In this document: piece after piece, positions 25,008 through 36,974 of the stretch
Layout: each line of letters opens with the position of its first letter
Numbering within the stretch: position 1 is the stretch's first letter
NCBI GenBank assembly: GCA_018389105.1
Contig: JACATO010000092.1
Coordinates: 1,054,001 to 1,118,000 of the forward strand
DNA: 64,000 nt
Source of the DNA: Nautilus pompilius
Taxonomy: Eukaryota; Mollusca; Cephalopoda; Nautilida; Nautilidae
Reading direction: 5' to 3'
Notes under the pieces: generated by a model
Database searches by the model: none
What the model was told of the DNA's origin: nothing
What the model saw: the letters and a program-made list of their open reading frames with translations, nothing else
Made by a program: the position numbers and the translations under genes

Positions 25008-25450
25008 TGAAAATTACTATTGGTGCTGTTTCAGTGTTAAAATATTGTTGTTTTTTTTAAAAGTATTTTTACCCTCTTGTTTTCACCAGTCTTGGCTAAG
25101 CCAATTTCCTGAACATATCAAATTATATGTTTGTCCAGAGCTTTTACAAATTATAACTGAACATTGCCTTAGATTGGAAATATTAATTAGATATATACAT
25201 AGATCTATTATTTTAAGTATTAAAAAAGTTTATTTTATTTTTTGCAGGAAACTAGTGTAAATAGATTGATGTCGCTTTCTATTTTTTTTTTCTTTTTCAG
25301 GAAATTATTTACATATTTATTGTAAGATAACTCCTAGCTTGCCTTGTTTTATATATTTAGTTACTTACTTTTTGGTACCCTCTCCTTTTTTTTTCCCTCC
25401 TCTCTTCAGTGCTTCGGGGAATAAAACAAAAGCTTTGTGTGCATATGTAT
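25008..25450 (+). other. Probable 3' untranslated region
   Basis: AT-rich sequence directly after the TGA stop, with no intron signals that would continue the frame. It runs to the first canonical poly(A) signal and the GT-rich element behind it. Longer alternatives ending at AATAAA near 27439 or at later signals cannot be excluded. Confidence 0.55.
25420..25425 (+). promoter_or_regulatory. Candidate poly(A) signal AATAAA
   Basis: AATAAA lies about 415 bp after the stop, followed within 15-30 bases by a GT-rich stretch (TTTGTGTGCATATGTAT) that fits a downstream cleavage element. A second AATAAA at 27439-27444 is the next best choice. Confidence 0.55.
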
Positions 25451-25699
25451 CTGGTACATTAAGTTTACCAGCAGATCAGAGCAGGTAATTAAAATCTAAT
25501 TACTAATTTAAAGCATTTTGTCCCAAATGCAATATGATCTTAAATATGGTACTGGAATATAAAATCTGTAAATTGAAAAAATAGAAAAAAAATGAACATA
25601 TATTTACCAGAAGTACATTAATTATCTACTTAAGAGCTGTTGCTAAGATAAAACATATCTAGATTATTACTAAAAATTCTTGCTTTCTGATAGAGCCCT

Positions 25700-26130
25700 G
25701 CAAGTATGTGGATGCCTGGTTGGTTAGACAGCTGGACTGTCATGGTTAAGGACCTGAGTTTGAATCCCAGTTGAGACCAGTTTGGTTTGGTTTGGTTTGG
25801 TGAATCTCCCTGGCATGATTTTTTTTCTCATTTCTTCATCCACCAGTCACAAGGACTTCCACATATTCTAATTTCTTCCCACATTTGAAAATGTAGGGTT
25901 TTCTGGTACATGCGGTACAAGTTTCATGGGCAACTCTTGACTGGCTGGCACTTTGACCACTGTTCAAGAGTCCTCAACCATATCCAGTTAACTTGCTCAG
26001 TTCCCAAGGCTGGTGCCCTATGCCTTCCCTTTTCTAGCTCACTGCTATGAGATGTCCTTAGACCTAAAAATTGTGACAGGGGTTTGCCAAAAAGATATGC
26101 TCACATATTATATGAGGGTCGTACTGTAAC
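25700..26130 (+). repeat. tRNA-derived SINE, long copy
   Basis: A tRNA-like head shows an A box around 25718-25729 (TGGTTGGTTAGA) and a B box at 25756-25767 (GAGTTTGAATCC), spaced as in a Pol III promoter. A (TTTGG)n pentamer at about 25781-25800 follows, then a body containing CTCCCTGGCATG, which recurs in the copies at 54900 and (inverted) at 51170. CpGs are mostly lost compared with those copies. It lies just beyond the probable gene end. Confidence 0.7.
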
Positions 26131-28240
26131 GAATGAGCTCTAGTTAATTATCTCACATACAGTATGTTTTCTCCTCTCATTAACGTCAGTGGTGGTATTG
26201 TTATTCCTCTGTAGCCATTTCAGAAAGACACTTCCATGAATAGTGGGTTGAAAGAGAGAGTAGGCTTTAAGAACGTTCAGTGCAACGGTAGATTTGTTTG
26301 GTAAGTCCAGTATCTGCTATGGATGTGTGAAAGCCAAATTTAGGAAGATCATCAAGTGCTGTGACACCTGACTGCAAATGTGTGGATGATCTCGTTTGAG
26401 CATACTTTCTTTTGGGTTTGTTCTTGCATTTCCTTGAGGTGTTATATTTTGTGTGACTATAATTGCAGATTCTTGCAACTAGTGACTTGTAATTACTTTC
26501 AGTTTTACAACCCTCAGATGCTAGAAATTTGAGAAAAGAATTATTTTGGGGATATCTATAACATGCAGTTTACATGTATATAGCCTTAATTGTTTTTCCA
26601 TATAGAAAGCAGAGATAATTTGTGATACATACAACTACAAGAATTTAAAAAAAAAGATTTGTGCTGTGTTATATAGTAATGTACATATAATATAATATCT
26701 TAATTGAAAAATACTCTCAAGGGATATAAGCATAGTTACACAAGATGCTGAAATGGCATATCAGAAAAATTTTAAGTCTTAACTGTAGAGTAATTTTTAA
26801 CAGGTTTGTAGTTTTGATGCTTTTTTATTATCAGTTTCAGCATCCCATTTGTTATCATGAGGTGAAAAGTAAACAAATTAAAGTAAAACATTAATGTTTG
26901 AATTCAAATTCTATTTTCTTTTTAATTGTCTTAAAGTGTGATACAAGATGAGTACAGAAAGAAAATGTCAGACTTTTTTCTAAAAATGGAAATTTTTTTT
27001 TAATTGACTTTTTAAATAAGTTATCAAGTTGTGGTTCATGATAGTGAAGTTTTCAACGTATACTATTTTGTTTAGCTTACTGACCATCCCAATAATGAGA
27101 GAGAAAGGAAAATATATAATTTTATGAAAAAATTAATTTTTTAAATTATTCAAAATAGCAATTTCTACATCTGAGCTGAGTACTGTGATTCATCTAAGAT
27201 TTTCCATGTGCAATATATTTGTTAGTGACGTTGCTATGGCAAACCTTGGTCATAATAGATTTTTGTTTGGAAATACATCATTTAATGATTGAAAGTTATT
27301 ATGTGGCATGGTTTTGGATTGTAAAATCTACATAGAAAGTGTTAGCATCACTTGTTACAGAACTGAAATTACCAGTTATCGATATGACATTTTCATTGTG
27401 GATTTATATATGTTGTTGTTTCAGGTGATCATTAATGAAATAAAATTTCTAAAAAATAATAGATTGTTATAATAAAAAAAAGCTGTCATTGGAAACAGTA
27501 AAAAAAGGAATAAATTTGTTATTTTTTTATTTTTGGCAGGAGTTTAAATATAATTTTGGGGAACTTTTTTTCTCTTTAAAAAGCCTGGCATTTTCCTGAA
27601 TTTTCCAGTCCCCAGCTTTTCATAGTAATAAAACAAAAAAAGGGGGGGTTAGTGAAGTAAGGAGGAAAATTGTGCTAACTTTTAGTGAAAAATAATCCAT
27701 TCATAGCCATGTGTACAGTCATTTTCCCCCTCATCTCTCACTTTACTATTGTTTATTAAAAGTATCATCTCTTGAGAATAGAAATAGTACAACTGTTAAC
27801 TACATCAATTAAGAGGCACCACAACACCTCTGCATGCATTACTTTTAGCGACAAAAAAAAGTTGTGGAACAGAATTTTGAATTTGGGCAATTCTCATCAC
27901 CTAGTAGTAATGCAACTAATAACCCTGGACAACAAAAAATAACCTCATCTGCTCCTGAGGTATAGCTAGGTGCCCTTTATCTAATCAAGCAGCTGATTCC
28001 AAGTCTGAAGCCGGAACTGCCCCAGCCCGTCAGGATCTGTAGCTACAGAAAAAATGCCATTTTCAGTCCTTGTTTATTAATAAATCAAGCACATCGCAAA
28101 ACTGCAAAAAATAAATTATTTCACAATATAAACACATTGCATATTGTACAGTAACTGTTATCCATAAGCTCAAACATATTGAACAACATAAACACATTGT
28201 ATAAAATATACATTAGTTGTTTAGAAATTCTTCAAGTACT
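26131..28240. other. Gene-free AT-rich sequence
   Basis: No coding signature. It holds an AATAAA at 27439-27444 and several A/T runs. It could be intergenic or part of an extended 3' UTR, since CpG stays low throughout. Confidence 0.45.
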
Positions 28241-28850
28241 TGATTTTACACATGTGAATAGCAGTGGTTTGTCTCTAAGGAAACCAACAACAGTCCTCCA
28301 TCATGTTGGAGGTGAATCTTCCCGACAGCCCATCTCTGTTGCCCTTATGTGTTGGTGGAACCTCTCACTGTGCTCATCACTCACAGCACCAAGGTTGGCT
28401 GGGAAGAAATCCAAGTGAGGATGAAGAAATTACAACTTCAACAACATATGGAAACCCATTTCTTCAAAGGCTTTTATCATGTCTTGAACCAACTCAGCAT
28501 AGTTGTGTCTTTGTGGTTCCAAAGTAAATTGTAGACTACCAGTTTGAAAGTTTCTTATGTATCCAGCTCTAGTGGGTTAAGCCTGGACTGGAAGACTGGA
28601 TCAGAAAATAAATCACAAATTTGTGGTCCAATAAATATTCCGGCCTTCAACTTGGCATCATTTAAAATTGCTCCAAATTTTTCTTTCAGATAAAGAAATC
28701 TGGCACCTTCAACACGCATTGCATTTACAAATCTCTTCATTAGGCCCAGCTTTGCATGCAGTGGTGGAAGAAATATCCTTTGCAGATGTACTAGTGGCAT
28801 GTGTTGCAATTTCCTGGAGTATGGTCTGTTCTTGATGGCCATTCTTTGAT
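28240..28850 (-). pseudogene. Remnant of an unnamed conserved invertebrate protein family, probably transposon-derived
   Basis: The reverse strand reads LPPLHAKLGLMKRFVNAM, FLYLKEKF, DAKLKAGIFIGPQICDLF (28842-28555), then in shifted frames YAELVQDMIKAFEEMGFHM, FLHPHLDFFPANLGAVSDEHSERFHQ (about 28500-28310). From recall, intact proteins with the order PPLHIKLGLMK - KEGIFVGPQIR - GAVSDEHGERFHQDI occur in many copies in arthropod and cephalopod annotations and look like products of a mobile element. I cannot name the family. Stops and frameshifts show this copy is dead. Confidence 0.6.
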
Positions 28851-28859
28851 CTTATAGTG

Positions 28860-30505
28860 ATTTGTGTTGTCTTGGCTATTCTACGGGCACAAAAAGCACG
28901 TGTACATGTAAGCAGGCAACCACGTGGTTCTCCTGCATAGCCTGCTGTGTGTACACAGTACTAAAAAAATACTCAAAATATATAACATTAGATTTCCATT
29001 TATTTCTATAGCTAAAAATCCTTACATACTGGGTTAATTCTGATTACAGATTTGAAAACAGCTTGCTCAAATTAGTCTAAGACACATATTTTAACCTCAT
29101 TAGCAAATTGGTTGTTGTCTATGTTTTGGTGATCTTTCTACTGTTGTCAAATTTCTGCGTATTACTGATGATAGTGATGAGGGTGGTGGGAATCCTGAAA
29201 TGTAGATTTATTAGTTAGGCAATCTGATGAGCCTGGATCAAACAACATGTCGCCAAATATCTCTACACTTATTTTCTCTGATGACTCGTCTGCCTGCTGT
29301 AGGTGGTTACTATCTTAAAATGTACAGTTAGATCAGTGTTTTCTGCAGTGAAGCCAAATTACTCCATGGTAATGGATCCACCGATGAAATATCAATAGGT
29401 AACAGTTTGACCACTAGTCATTTTATCTTGCTGTATGTACTTGCCTGTGTACAAATGTGGAGTTTAAAACAAATAAAAGTTGAATGCAGATTACATTAAG
29501 TTATAATTTTTACTAATGAAAATTTATTCATTGGAAAATAATTATGTTGGAAACAAAAAAATAATTATAGATAATTATGATGCTATAAAAAAATATATTT
29601 ATAAAAAGTAGTCTGTAGTACCTTATTTCAGTGGAGGCTCATAAGTGATATTCATTTAATTTAACTAGATATTTTATTGATTTAATTGTATAAAAATATT
29701 CTTTAATTTTACATACAAGAGAAATGAGTAAAGTGGTTAATTGAAAGTAAAAGTGAAAAACAAATTCAGCTATTGATGCATAAAAATAACTTTGGTTTTC
29801 CACATCTTCTCTACCAACTACACCACCACTACTGCTATAAAAAGAGTTTTGGAAATTGTTACGTTGATGTGAAAAATGGATCTAAAACAATTGTATAATG
29901 ACACCATCCCCTGTTTCTGATTGGTCTGTTCCCGTGTTAACTGTAAATCTAATAGAAAACTCTGTGACTGTTAGTGATGAATTTTAAAAGTGCTGTTGAC
30001 AGATGGAAAGCAGAGAAGATAACATTCTTTATGTTGGGAATAAACTTGGTACACTAATTTTTTTTTTTTTTTAAGAAAAGCTGGTAAAAGTAATATTATT
30101 TGTAGGGAGATTGAGTAGGCATTATATATAGTGTATTGTTCTATGTATTGTCTTTCTCCAGCTTGAGATTAGAGTGTTATTGTGGTGGATGGATACTTGT
30201 CACAGACTTTGTGTTTCTACTGACTCTATGGAATAAAATGTAAACATAAACATAAATCAATAACAGAGAGAATCCAATCTGAGAGACAGTAATTACCATA
30301 ATGTACTAATGATCGTTATCGGCCAGAATTGTTATGTGTTAATCAGTCATGCACTGAGGTAAAATAATGGAAGCTTGTTCTGCCAGTTGCTAGGTGGCAT
30401 TGAGCTACGGCTAAAGATACGAACCTCCCTCCCACCCTAAAATACAAACATAAGTGGCATCAGGGATTCTTGTCTCAGCTAGTGATAGGTGCAAGTGTGA
30501 AAATT
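28860..30505. other. Gene-free AT-rich sequence
   Basis: No coding or repeat family recognised. A poly-T run lies at about 30059-30072. AATAAA-type signals occur near 29467 and 30231. Confidence 0.45.
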
Positions 30506-30509
30506 GGTG

Positions 30510-31827
30510 TACAAGGTGTAGTCAAAAAGTATCCGACCTGTGGCCAAAAAAAGTAATATTAAAAAACACACCATTTTGATTTAGTTTCCTTCAAAGTATT
30601 CGTCTTGGGAGTCTACACACTTCTGCCAGTGTTCTTGTCACTGCTGGAAACATTTCTGGAAATCACTTTTTGGGATCTGTAGAGCTGTGCTGTCGAATTT
30701 TGCTTAATGTCCTCTGTTGACTCAAATCTCCCTTTGGGTGTTTTTTTGAGCTTTGGGAATGGCCAGAAGTCACACGGAGCCAAGTCTGGGGAGTAGGAAG
30801 CCTGACGAACAAGTGGTGTGTTATGCTTGGCGAGGAATGCTTGGACAACGTGGGCGGAATGAGCAGGTGCGTTGTCATGGTGGAGTTGCCAGTTCTTTGC
30901 TGCCCACAGGTCGGGTTGTTTTCGCCGCACAGCTTCACGAAGGCGATGAAGAACCCCCAGGTAGTATTCTTTGTTAATTGTCTGACCTTGTGGTGCATAT
31001 TCATGGTGCACAATACCTCTGTAGTAAAAAAAAAAAAAAACAGGTCATCATCAGCTTAACATTGCTGCGCACCTGTCTTGTTTTCTTTGGTCTTGGTGAG
31101 GATGATTGCAATTTTGTTTCAGGGTCATAGCCATACACCCATGTCTCATCGCCAGTGATGATAGTGTTCATGAAGTTTTGATCTTGGCTAGCACAAACCA
31201 GCATGTCCTGGGAGATTTCTTTTCTGTTTTCTTTCTGCTGGTCAGACAGCAACTTTGGTACGAATTTGGCTGATACCCTCCTCATGCACAAATCTTCTGT
31301 TATAATTGACTGAACTAACCCATGGCTGATTCCAACTTCGGCAACAATCTCCTCAATAGTCACACGATGGTCTTTATAGACTATTCCTCGAACCTTTGCA
31401 ATCATTTCACCGTTTCTGCTAGTCGGTGGTCTGCCACAATGTGGCTCACTGTCCACTGAGGTGCAGCCATCTTTGAACCGGTTGTACTACTCCTTTATTT
31501 GTGTTTTTCCCCATAGCATCATCTCCAAAGGCATTCTGAATCTTCTCGATAGTCTGGGTTTGCGTATCACCAAGTTTTTGGCAGAATTTGATACAGTATC
31601 TTTGCTCAATGCGCTCGGTCATCTTGACTCAAAAAGAAAAAATCGCACAGCACACTTCACATCTGTACTTAACGTGTCACTGCAGGCGACTGGCACAACC
31701 TACAGACACGAAAATTTTTGCACATGCTCAGGAAGGATGCGGCCGCCTAATACCCATGTGGATTTTGCTCACACATTATTTTGTTCAAACAAATTCAAGG
31801 TCAGATACTTTTTGACTACACCTCGTA
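30510..31827 (-). mobile_element. Near-intact mariner element, 1,318 bp
   Basis: Inverted repeats: the left end begins TACAAGGTGTAGTCAAAAAG and the reverse complement of the right end begins TACGAGGTGTAGTCAAAAAG. The outer dinucleotides are TG (left, a decayed TA) and TA (right). The reverse-strand transposase is held in two overlapping frames, 31456-31001 and 31011-30613. All three catalytic aspartates of a DD34D enzyme remain: ITGDETW, LHHDNAPAH and SPDLAPCDFW. The frame breaks in a 15-base A run (31026-31040). A Trp-to-stop change breaks the N-terminal part near 31490. It is related to, but distinct from, the family of the copies at 19540 and 61912. Confidence 0.94.
30613..31456 (-). pseudogene. 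Mariner transposase gene with a homopolymer frameshift
   Basis: N-terminal part: VDSEPHCGRPPTSRNGEMIAKVRGIV, then helix-turn-helix VTIEEIVAEVGISHGLVQSII, MRRVSAKFVPKLLSDQQKENR, and the first Asp in TGDETWVYGYDPETK. After the poly-A slip the frame continues HHEYAPQGQTINKEYYLGVL, WQLHHDNAPAHSAHVVQAFL, YSPDLAPCDFWPFPKLKK. Apart from the slip this segment is well preserved, which suggests a fairly young insertion. Confidence 0.88.
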
Positions 31828-31829
31828 TA

Positions 31830-33290
31830 TGCATGATGGAAATCTCTAAAGCACTCCAACAACAGTCTATTTTAGAAAGGTCATTCATCACATTCTTCAA
31901 TAATTGCCTTACTAAATTAATTGGACAATTATGGGGAAAGACACTTTAATAAAGCAACTATGTGTCTGTCAATATCTAATATCAGTTGTCCCAGCATTGT
32001 GATAAGCTTGTTTCCATGATATTGCAGAGCAAACAACCAAAAAAAACTTTGTTTGGTATCTGCTTCGTAGCTTTGGCTCTCTAGATTTGATGATATGTTT
32101 TGGAGAAGAAGGCACAATAAATACAACTGCATGCACATGCTTTAATGTTTGGTTAAAAGAAAAACTTTTTAATATAAACAAAAATTAACTGCATAACTGT
32201 TTTTAAATTTAAGGATATTTTTAAAGGTTTAATTTGTCAAAAATGTTGTTTGCTTTTGTTTTATTGCCAACATACACCAGGGTTAACTTAGAGCTCCAGT
32301 GGGTGGCTTAAGAGCATGAGAGACCATTAAAAAGGGCCAGTACAAGCATATTCTGAGGCCATAGTTAAGAATGACTTATTTGAAAATGTTCAGTACAGAT
32401 TCTCTAGAACATTTCCAGGTGTGAAATAGACTTTAAATATTGGATGGGAGAAAAACCTACCTAGCCCAAATAGTATTTGATGGGAGGCCAGGTCTATCCA
32501 AGACTAAATTATTTAAGTGTAGCCAGAGCCTATCAAAAGTCCCTACCAGAATTCTTCATTTTTAGATGAGAGAAACCATGTTAGGGAAGTATAAATCTTG
32601 ACAGAGAATTTATCACCAATTTTTGAAAAGGTATTTAAAATTTCAAGCTACTATTATGCTTTTTACCTTATTTGTAGATTGACTAAGCATTGATCAGAGC
32701 ATTTATGGAACTATTGTAACACCAGTACTGTCATCGGTACTGGTCAGGAAGAGAGAGAAAAGGAATTTGGAGGATGTGAATTTATTTAAGATAATGTAGA
32801 TAAAGTTCTATTAAACAAATTTTTAACTCCTTTCTAAAAGTGGATTGAGTGATTTACTGTAAGTGCAGCCATGGTTTTCATGCTTTATTACTTATTTTAT
32901 ATTTCTTGGTCCCTATGAAAAGGCAGATGGGACCCAAATAAGGTCAAAATTAGCAACCATGCTGTACTAACTGACTAGTGAGATATGTCTAAGTGCACCT
33001 GATTTGTTAACAGGAGTGGGTAATTATTTTTACCTATTAGAGAAATCAGGGTTAATAGTGGTCAGAAGTTCCATGGAATTTTTGACAAAGCTATGATGAT
33101 GTCTGAAAAACTATGCTGCTTTCATCACTTGAAACAAAATTTTTCATGTAAATATATTTTATGAAGTTTCCATCAAATACTTTGAATATTTATTCGATGA
33201 CCTATCACAAAAGTACAGGACCAGTTCTTTTATGAGCAAACTATAGTTTTCAGTATAATGTCTTTTGGTACACTTTTTTCATTGTTTATA
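31830..33290. other. Gene-free AT-rich sequence
   Basis: No coding signature or known repeat was recognised. CpG remains scarce. Confidence 0.45.
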
Positions 33291-33299
33291 AGGAGCTTG

Positions 33300-33800
33300 G
33301 AACATTGGCTATAAGCCATTTTTGGCAACACCCTTCAGCATGTTGGTTGTAGCTGACTAGAGAGCATCTGAGTTTGAGATGGTGGGGTTTCAGAAGAACT
33401 GGAAAATAACACAAAGTCTAAAGGTACAAGATTTGGTGAGTATGGAGAATGTGGGAGTAATGTACCTACGATTAGTTAGAAATTCATGAATAATAAGCAG
33501 TATGTGGCATGGTGCATTGTGTTGAAGGTTCCACAGGATTTTCTTGTAAAAGAGAGCATTAACTATTTGATCTTTGGGAACAAATTCCTGGTGAACAATG
33601 TCCTTGGCACCAAAAAATACAATGAGCATCAGCTTTTCTGTATGTGTCAAGTCATCATCGCCTCTGTTCATCTGACTGTTTTGAAAGTAAAATGTGCAGC
33701 CACTTGACACATTTTCAAATCATCTATAAGCAATGGGTGACTGGAACCATATGAGACATCCAACATCTCAGTTATGGTCAGGGTAGGTCATTCCTATATA
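33300..33800 (-). pseudogene. Mariner-family transposase fragment
   Basis: The reverse strand reads KLMLIVFFGAKDIVHQEFVP, KDQIVNALFYKKILW, LQHNAPCHILLIIHEFL and ITPTFSILTKSCTF (33710-33390). These match the middle and C-terminal part of mariner transposases (FFD..G.VH.EFVP...TVN..FY..VL; LQHDNAPAH; LPHPPYSPDLAP). The second catalytic Asp (HDNAPAH) is lost. The 33335-33495 part is homologous to 36790-36970. Confidence 0.75.
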
Positions 33801-36785
33801 GTATCATGATATGTCATTGTCATTTGAGGGTCCCAAAGGTAATTACTTATTACTCTGCCCCCCCCCCCCACCCCTGGTGGTCCCAGCTATGGTACTGAAT
33901 GGTATTGATTGTGTAGGGGCCAGTTTATTGTCATCCACTACATTCATCATCATCATCAATGGATTCATGGCACTTATACACAAAACCTGGAGCATCTGGT
34001 TCTGAATCATTTTGATAGGTCCTCATATGTATGTATGTATTTATAGGGTTGCATCACCAAAATTAAATATTTTTTGAAGGTATAAACATAATTTGTTTTA
34101 TTTTACCATTGTATTAATACTTTATGATAGAGCATTAATTAGGAAAGATTGTTTATTCCACACAAAAGCAATACCATTGGCATACATAAGTGAAAATGTT
34201 TTTAAAAAAAGGAAAAAAAATCTACATTCAAATTTATTATTTTTTTGCAGTTGAGATTAAAGCAACAAGTTTAACTAGTAGTGGTAACTTCATATCAAGA
34301 TGTGCTGAGCTGTAACTTGCCAAGAATCCAAAATTGAAGAAAAAAAAAATATTTTAATGTAATTCATCAATTTAAAATCATTTTCCTGTTATGAATATTG
34401 GGGTATAATTAACCTAACAGCTCTTGTTATATAGGCATCATATTTTAGATCTTTTATTACACTTTCACTACAAGAATTGTTGCATGGGAATTTATAATTT
34501 AGGATATTTTGTTGGGAATAATATTAAAGAATGCTGCTTAACTAAGCTTGTTCACTGTGAGGAAAGAGTTGACAATCAAAGGGGCAGGATAATTCAGACA
34601 AACTGGCCATTGAAGCTGATTCTTTGAAGTCTTTTTCTTTAGTGTAATAAACCATTGAGAACCTAAAAGGTTATCACTTGTATCTAAGCTTTTAGGTTTT
34701 TCTCATGAAACCATATCAAAAGCTGTATGCAAAGATACCATTTTATTTTATCATCACACTACTAGCATTATCAGGAAACTTCAATTAACTTGGACAAATT
34801 TGTCACAGCTGAAGACTACATTAGCTATTTTCAATCAATTTGCTGTTATCTAAATGAAACACAAAGCATTCTTCAATGTTTTCCAGGAATAATAATTTCA
34901 AATAATTGGGCTTTCTTCTGTATTCTAAAATACTCTTTTTAACTAACTAATTTTAAGAGTCTTTAAATATTTGAATACCAACTTGCTTATTTCTAAAAAA
35001 ATAGAGTTTAAAGGCCCAATGTCTTTGATCAGATGTTGAGTTTAATAATTTTATCATACCTGATTTAAGATGAATAATATATCTCTCTTGTTTTATATTT
35101 TCAATATTATTTATAAAAATATTTGGATTTAGGCTTATAACTTTGGAGATTAGTCCATATCTCAAGTAAACATCCATCAAACAAGCAAGAATTACAGATG
35201 ATTGCTATAGAAAGCAGAGCTGCCACACATTTTACTTTTATGGAAAAATCTACCTCTTAGAGGAGTAGCCATGACAAATTCAAATTTCTAAAATGTATTT
35301 TGTGATCATATTCTTAGTTGATGTTCAAACAATCCATCAAATATAACCACACAATTTTTTTTTAAAATTGTAATAATAAATTTTACAATTTTTAAAAAAA
35401 TATATTTAAAACAGTAACATAACATTCTGAAAATGTTGGAAATGGGTGTTTGGTTGGCAGGAGATTTTACTTGTCAGTTGTTAGATCAAGCATATTTGCC
35501 AAAATAAGTGCAAAAGTGGGAGTTATGGCATCTGAGAATGTGTATGTGAAGTTTGAAAAAACTTCAGTCAATAATTAAGAAAATATTTTTACTGTATCCA
35601 ATTATCTTCTGGTAATTTTTTTTTTTTTTTGGCAGCAGGAGTTATCTCCTTTTATTTTAAAGTGGTTAACCATGTGAGTTCAGTGTTGTGCCAGGTCACC
35701 AGTCACTTGAAGAAACCTTAGAATAATATAAATAATATCTGTCTGTGTGTGATAGCTTAGAAAATCACCAGTAAATGTATTTATGGATTTGGAGCAATTT
35801 ATATATTATATTAATATTACATCTTACAGCCAGGGACTTCTACAGTAGATGAACATCTGTTGCCAACTAAAAGGAATAGACAGTTAAAATATTACTACAC
35901 CATAGCACTTTGAATAAGGATAACCTTTTTTCTTTTTTGATAAATTGTTGCCTGATTTTCTTGAGAGAGCTGCTCTTGAGTGTTTCATTAATTTTCTTTG
36001 TACAATTTTCTCATTTTTGTATTTTTTAAAAAAAAGTTATCTGAAGCATTTATTAATATTGCAAATGCAATTTGAATTTAAAGGAACAATTATTACATTT
36101 CATAAATTTTGTTAGGAAAATGTTAATTGATTTACTCTGCAAACATTCATTTTACTCGGACCAATTTATTCCTGCCTATCAGAAAGCTGTTGGGAGGAGA
36201 GGCAGAGACCAACATAAGGAACTGAACAACCATCTTTATGAGTAATTTAAATATGAAAGAAAATAAATGTCATCTAATGATGCTTTTTCAATTTTTGTAT
36301 TTTGTTTATTATACATTTTTTACAAAAATATTGTGAAGTATTTGACTGGGTTTGTGTGTGTGTGTAGTGAGGAAAAAAACATAAATTAAAGATAAATGCA
36401 ACTTTTACTCTCAATAAATAAAGAAATTATAAACAAGGAGTAACAAACAAATATGCCCTCAGAATTTGTAACTTAATTTTTATCCTTCAATTTTAATACT
36501 CAAAATGTGTTTATACAATTCAATTTGAAATGTTCAGGGGGTCATCTCTCAGTAAACATTTTTAATAATACACAGAAAGGGGTTTCATTTATCTGTCTCC
36601 AATGATGCTACATTATAAAAATGCTGTTCTTTTTTTTTCTTTAGAAGTAAATATCCACAAGGAAAAGCCAATATTAGCCTCTAGTATGCAAACTCCCCAT
36701 CTAGCACCTTTACAATCCTTATTGCATTGGAAAGATCATACACTGAAATATAATCGGTTCAAAATTTCATTCTGGTAATCAGAGG
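33801..36785. other. Gene-free AT-rich sequence
   Basis: It contains a poly-C run (33858-33869), a short (GT)n near 36353-36366 and many A/T runs. I see no gene or assignable repeat. Confidence 0.45.
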
Positions 36786-36789
36786 ATCA

Positions 36790-36970
36790 ATGGTAACCCT
36801 TTCAACACATTGGCTGCAGCTGATTGGAGAGCATATGAGTCCGTAAAACTGGCCTTTCAGAAGGCACTTCATACTGGGAGACAACACAAAGTCAAAAGGT
36901 ATAAGATCTGGTGAGTGTGGAGAATGTGGGAGTAATGTACCTATGATTGGTTAGAAAATCATGAAGAAGT
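36790..36970 (-). repeat. Second fragment of the mariner family seen at 33300-33800
   Basis: The stretch shares long identical words with 33335-33495, for example GGAGAATGTGGGAGTAATGT. On the reverse strand it reads FLTNHRYITPTFSTLTRSYTF, then text resembling PSMKCLLKGQFYG, the C-terminal end of the transposase. Only this end is left. Confidence 0.7.
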
Positions 36971-36974
36971 GATA

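Noticed and set aside
25756-25767. tRNA gene at the B box
   Set aside because: The B box is clear, but no complete cloverleaf can be drawn and a SINE body follows. The same holds for the boxes at 46403, 51199 and 54948.
33858-33869. Poly-C and poly-G runs (also 13460-13473) as G-quadruplex or regulatory sites
   Set aside because: Each is a single homopolymer without the spaced G-tracts of a convincing quadruplex, and neither is near a promoter or exon.
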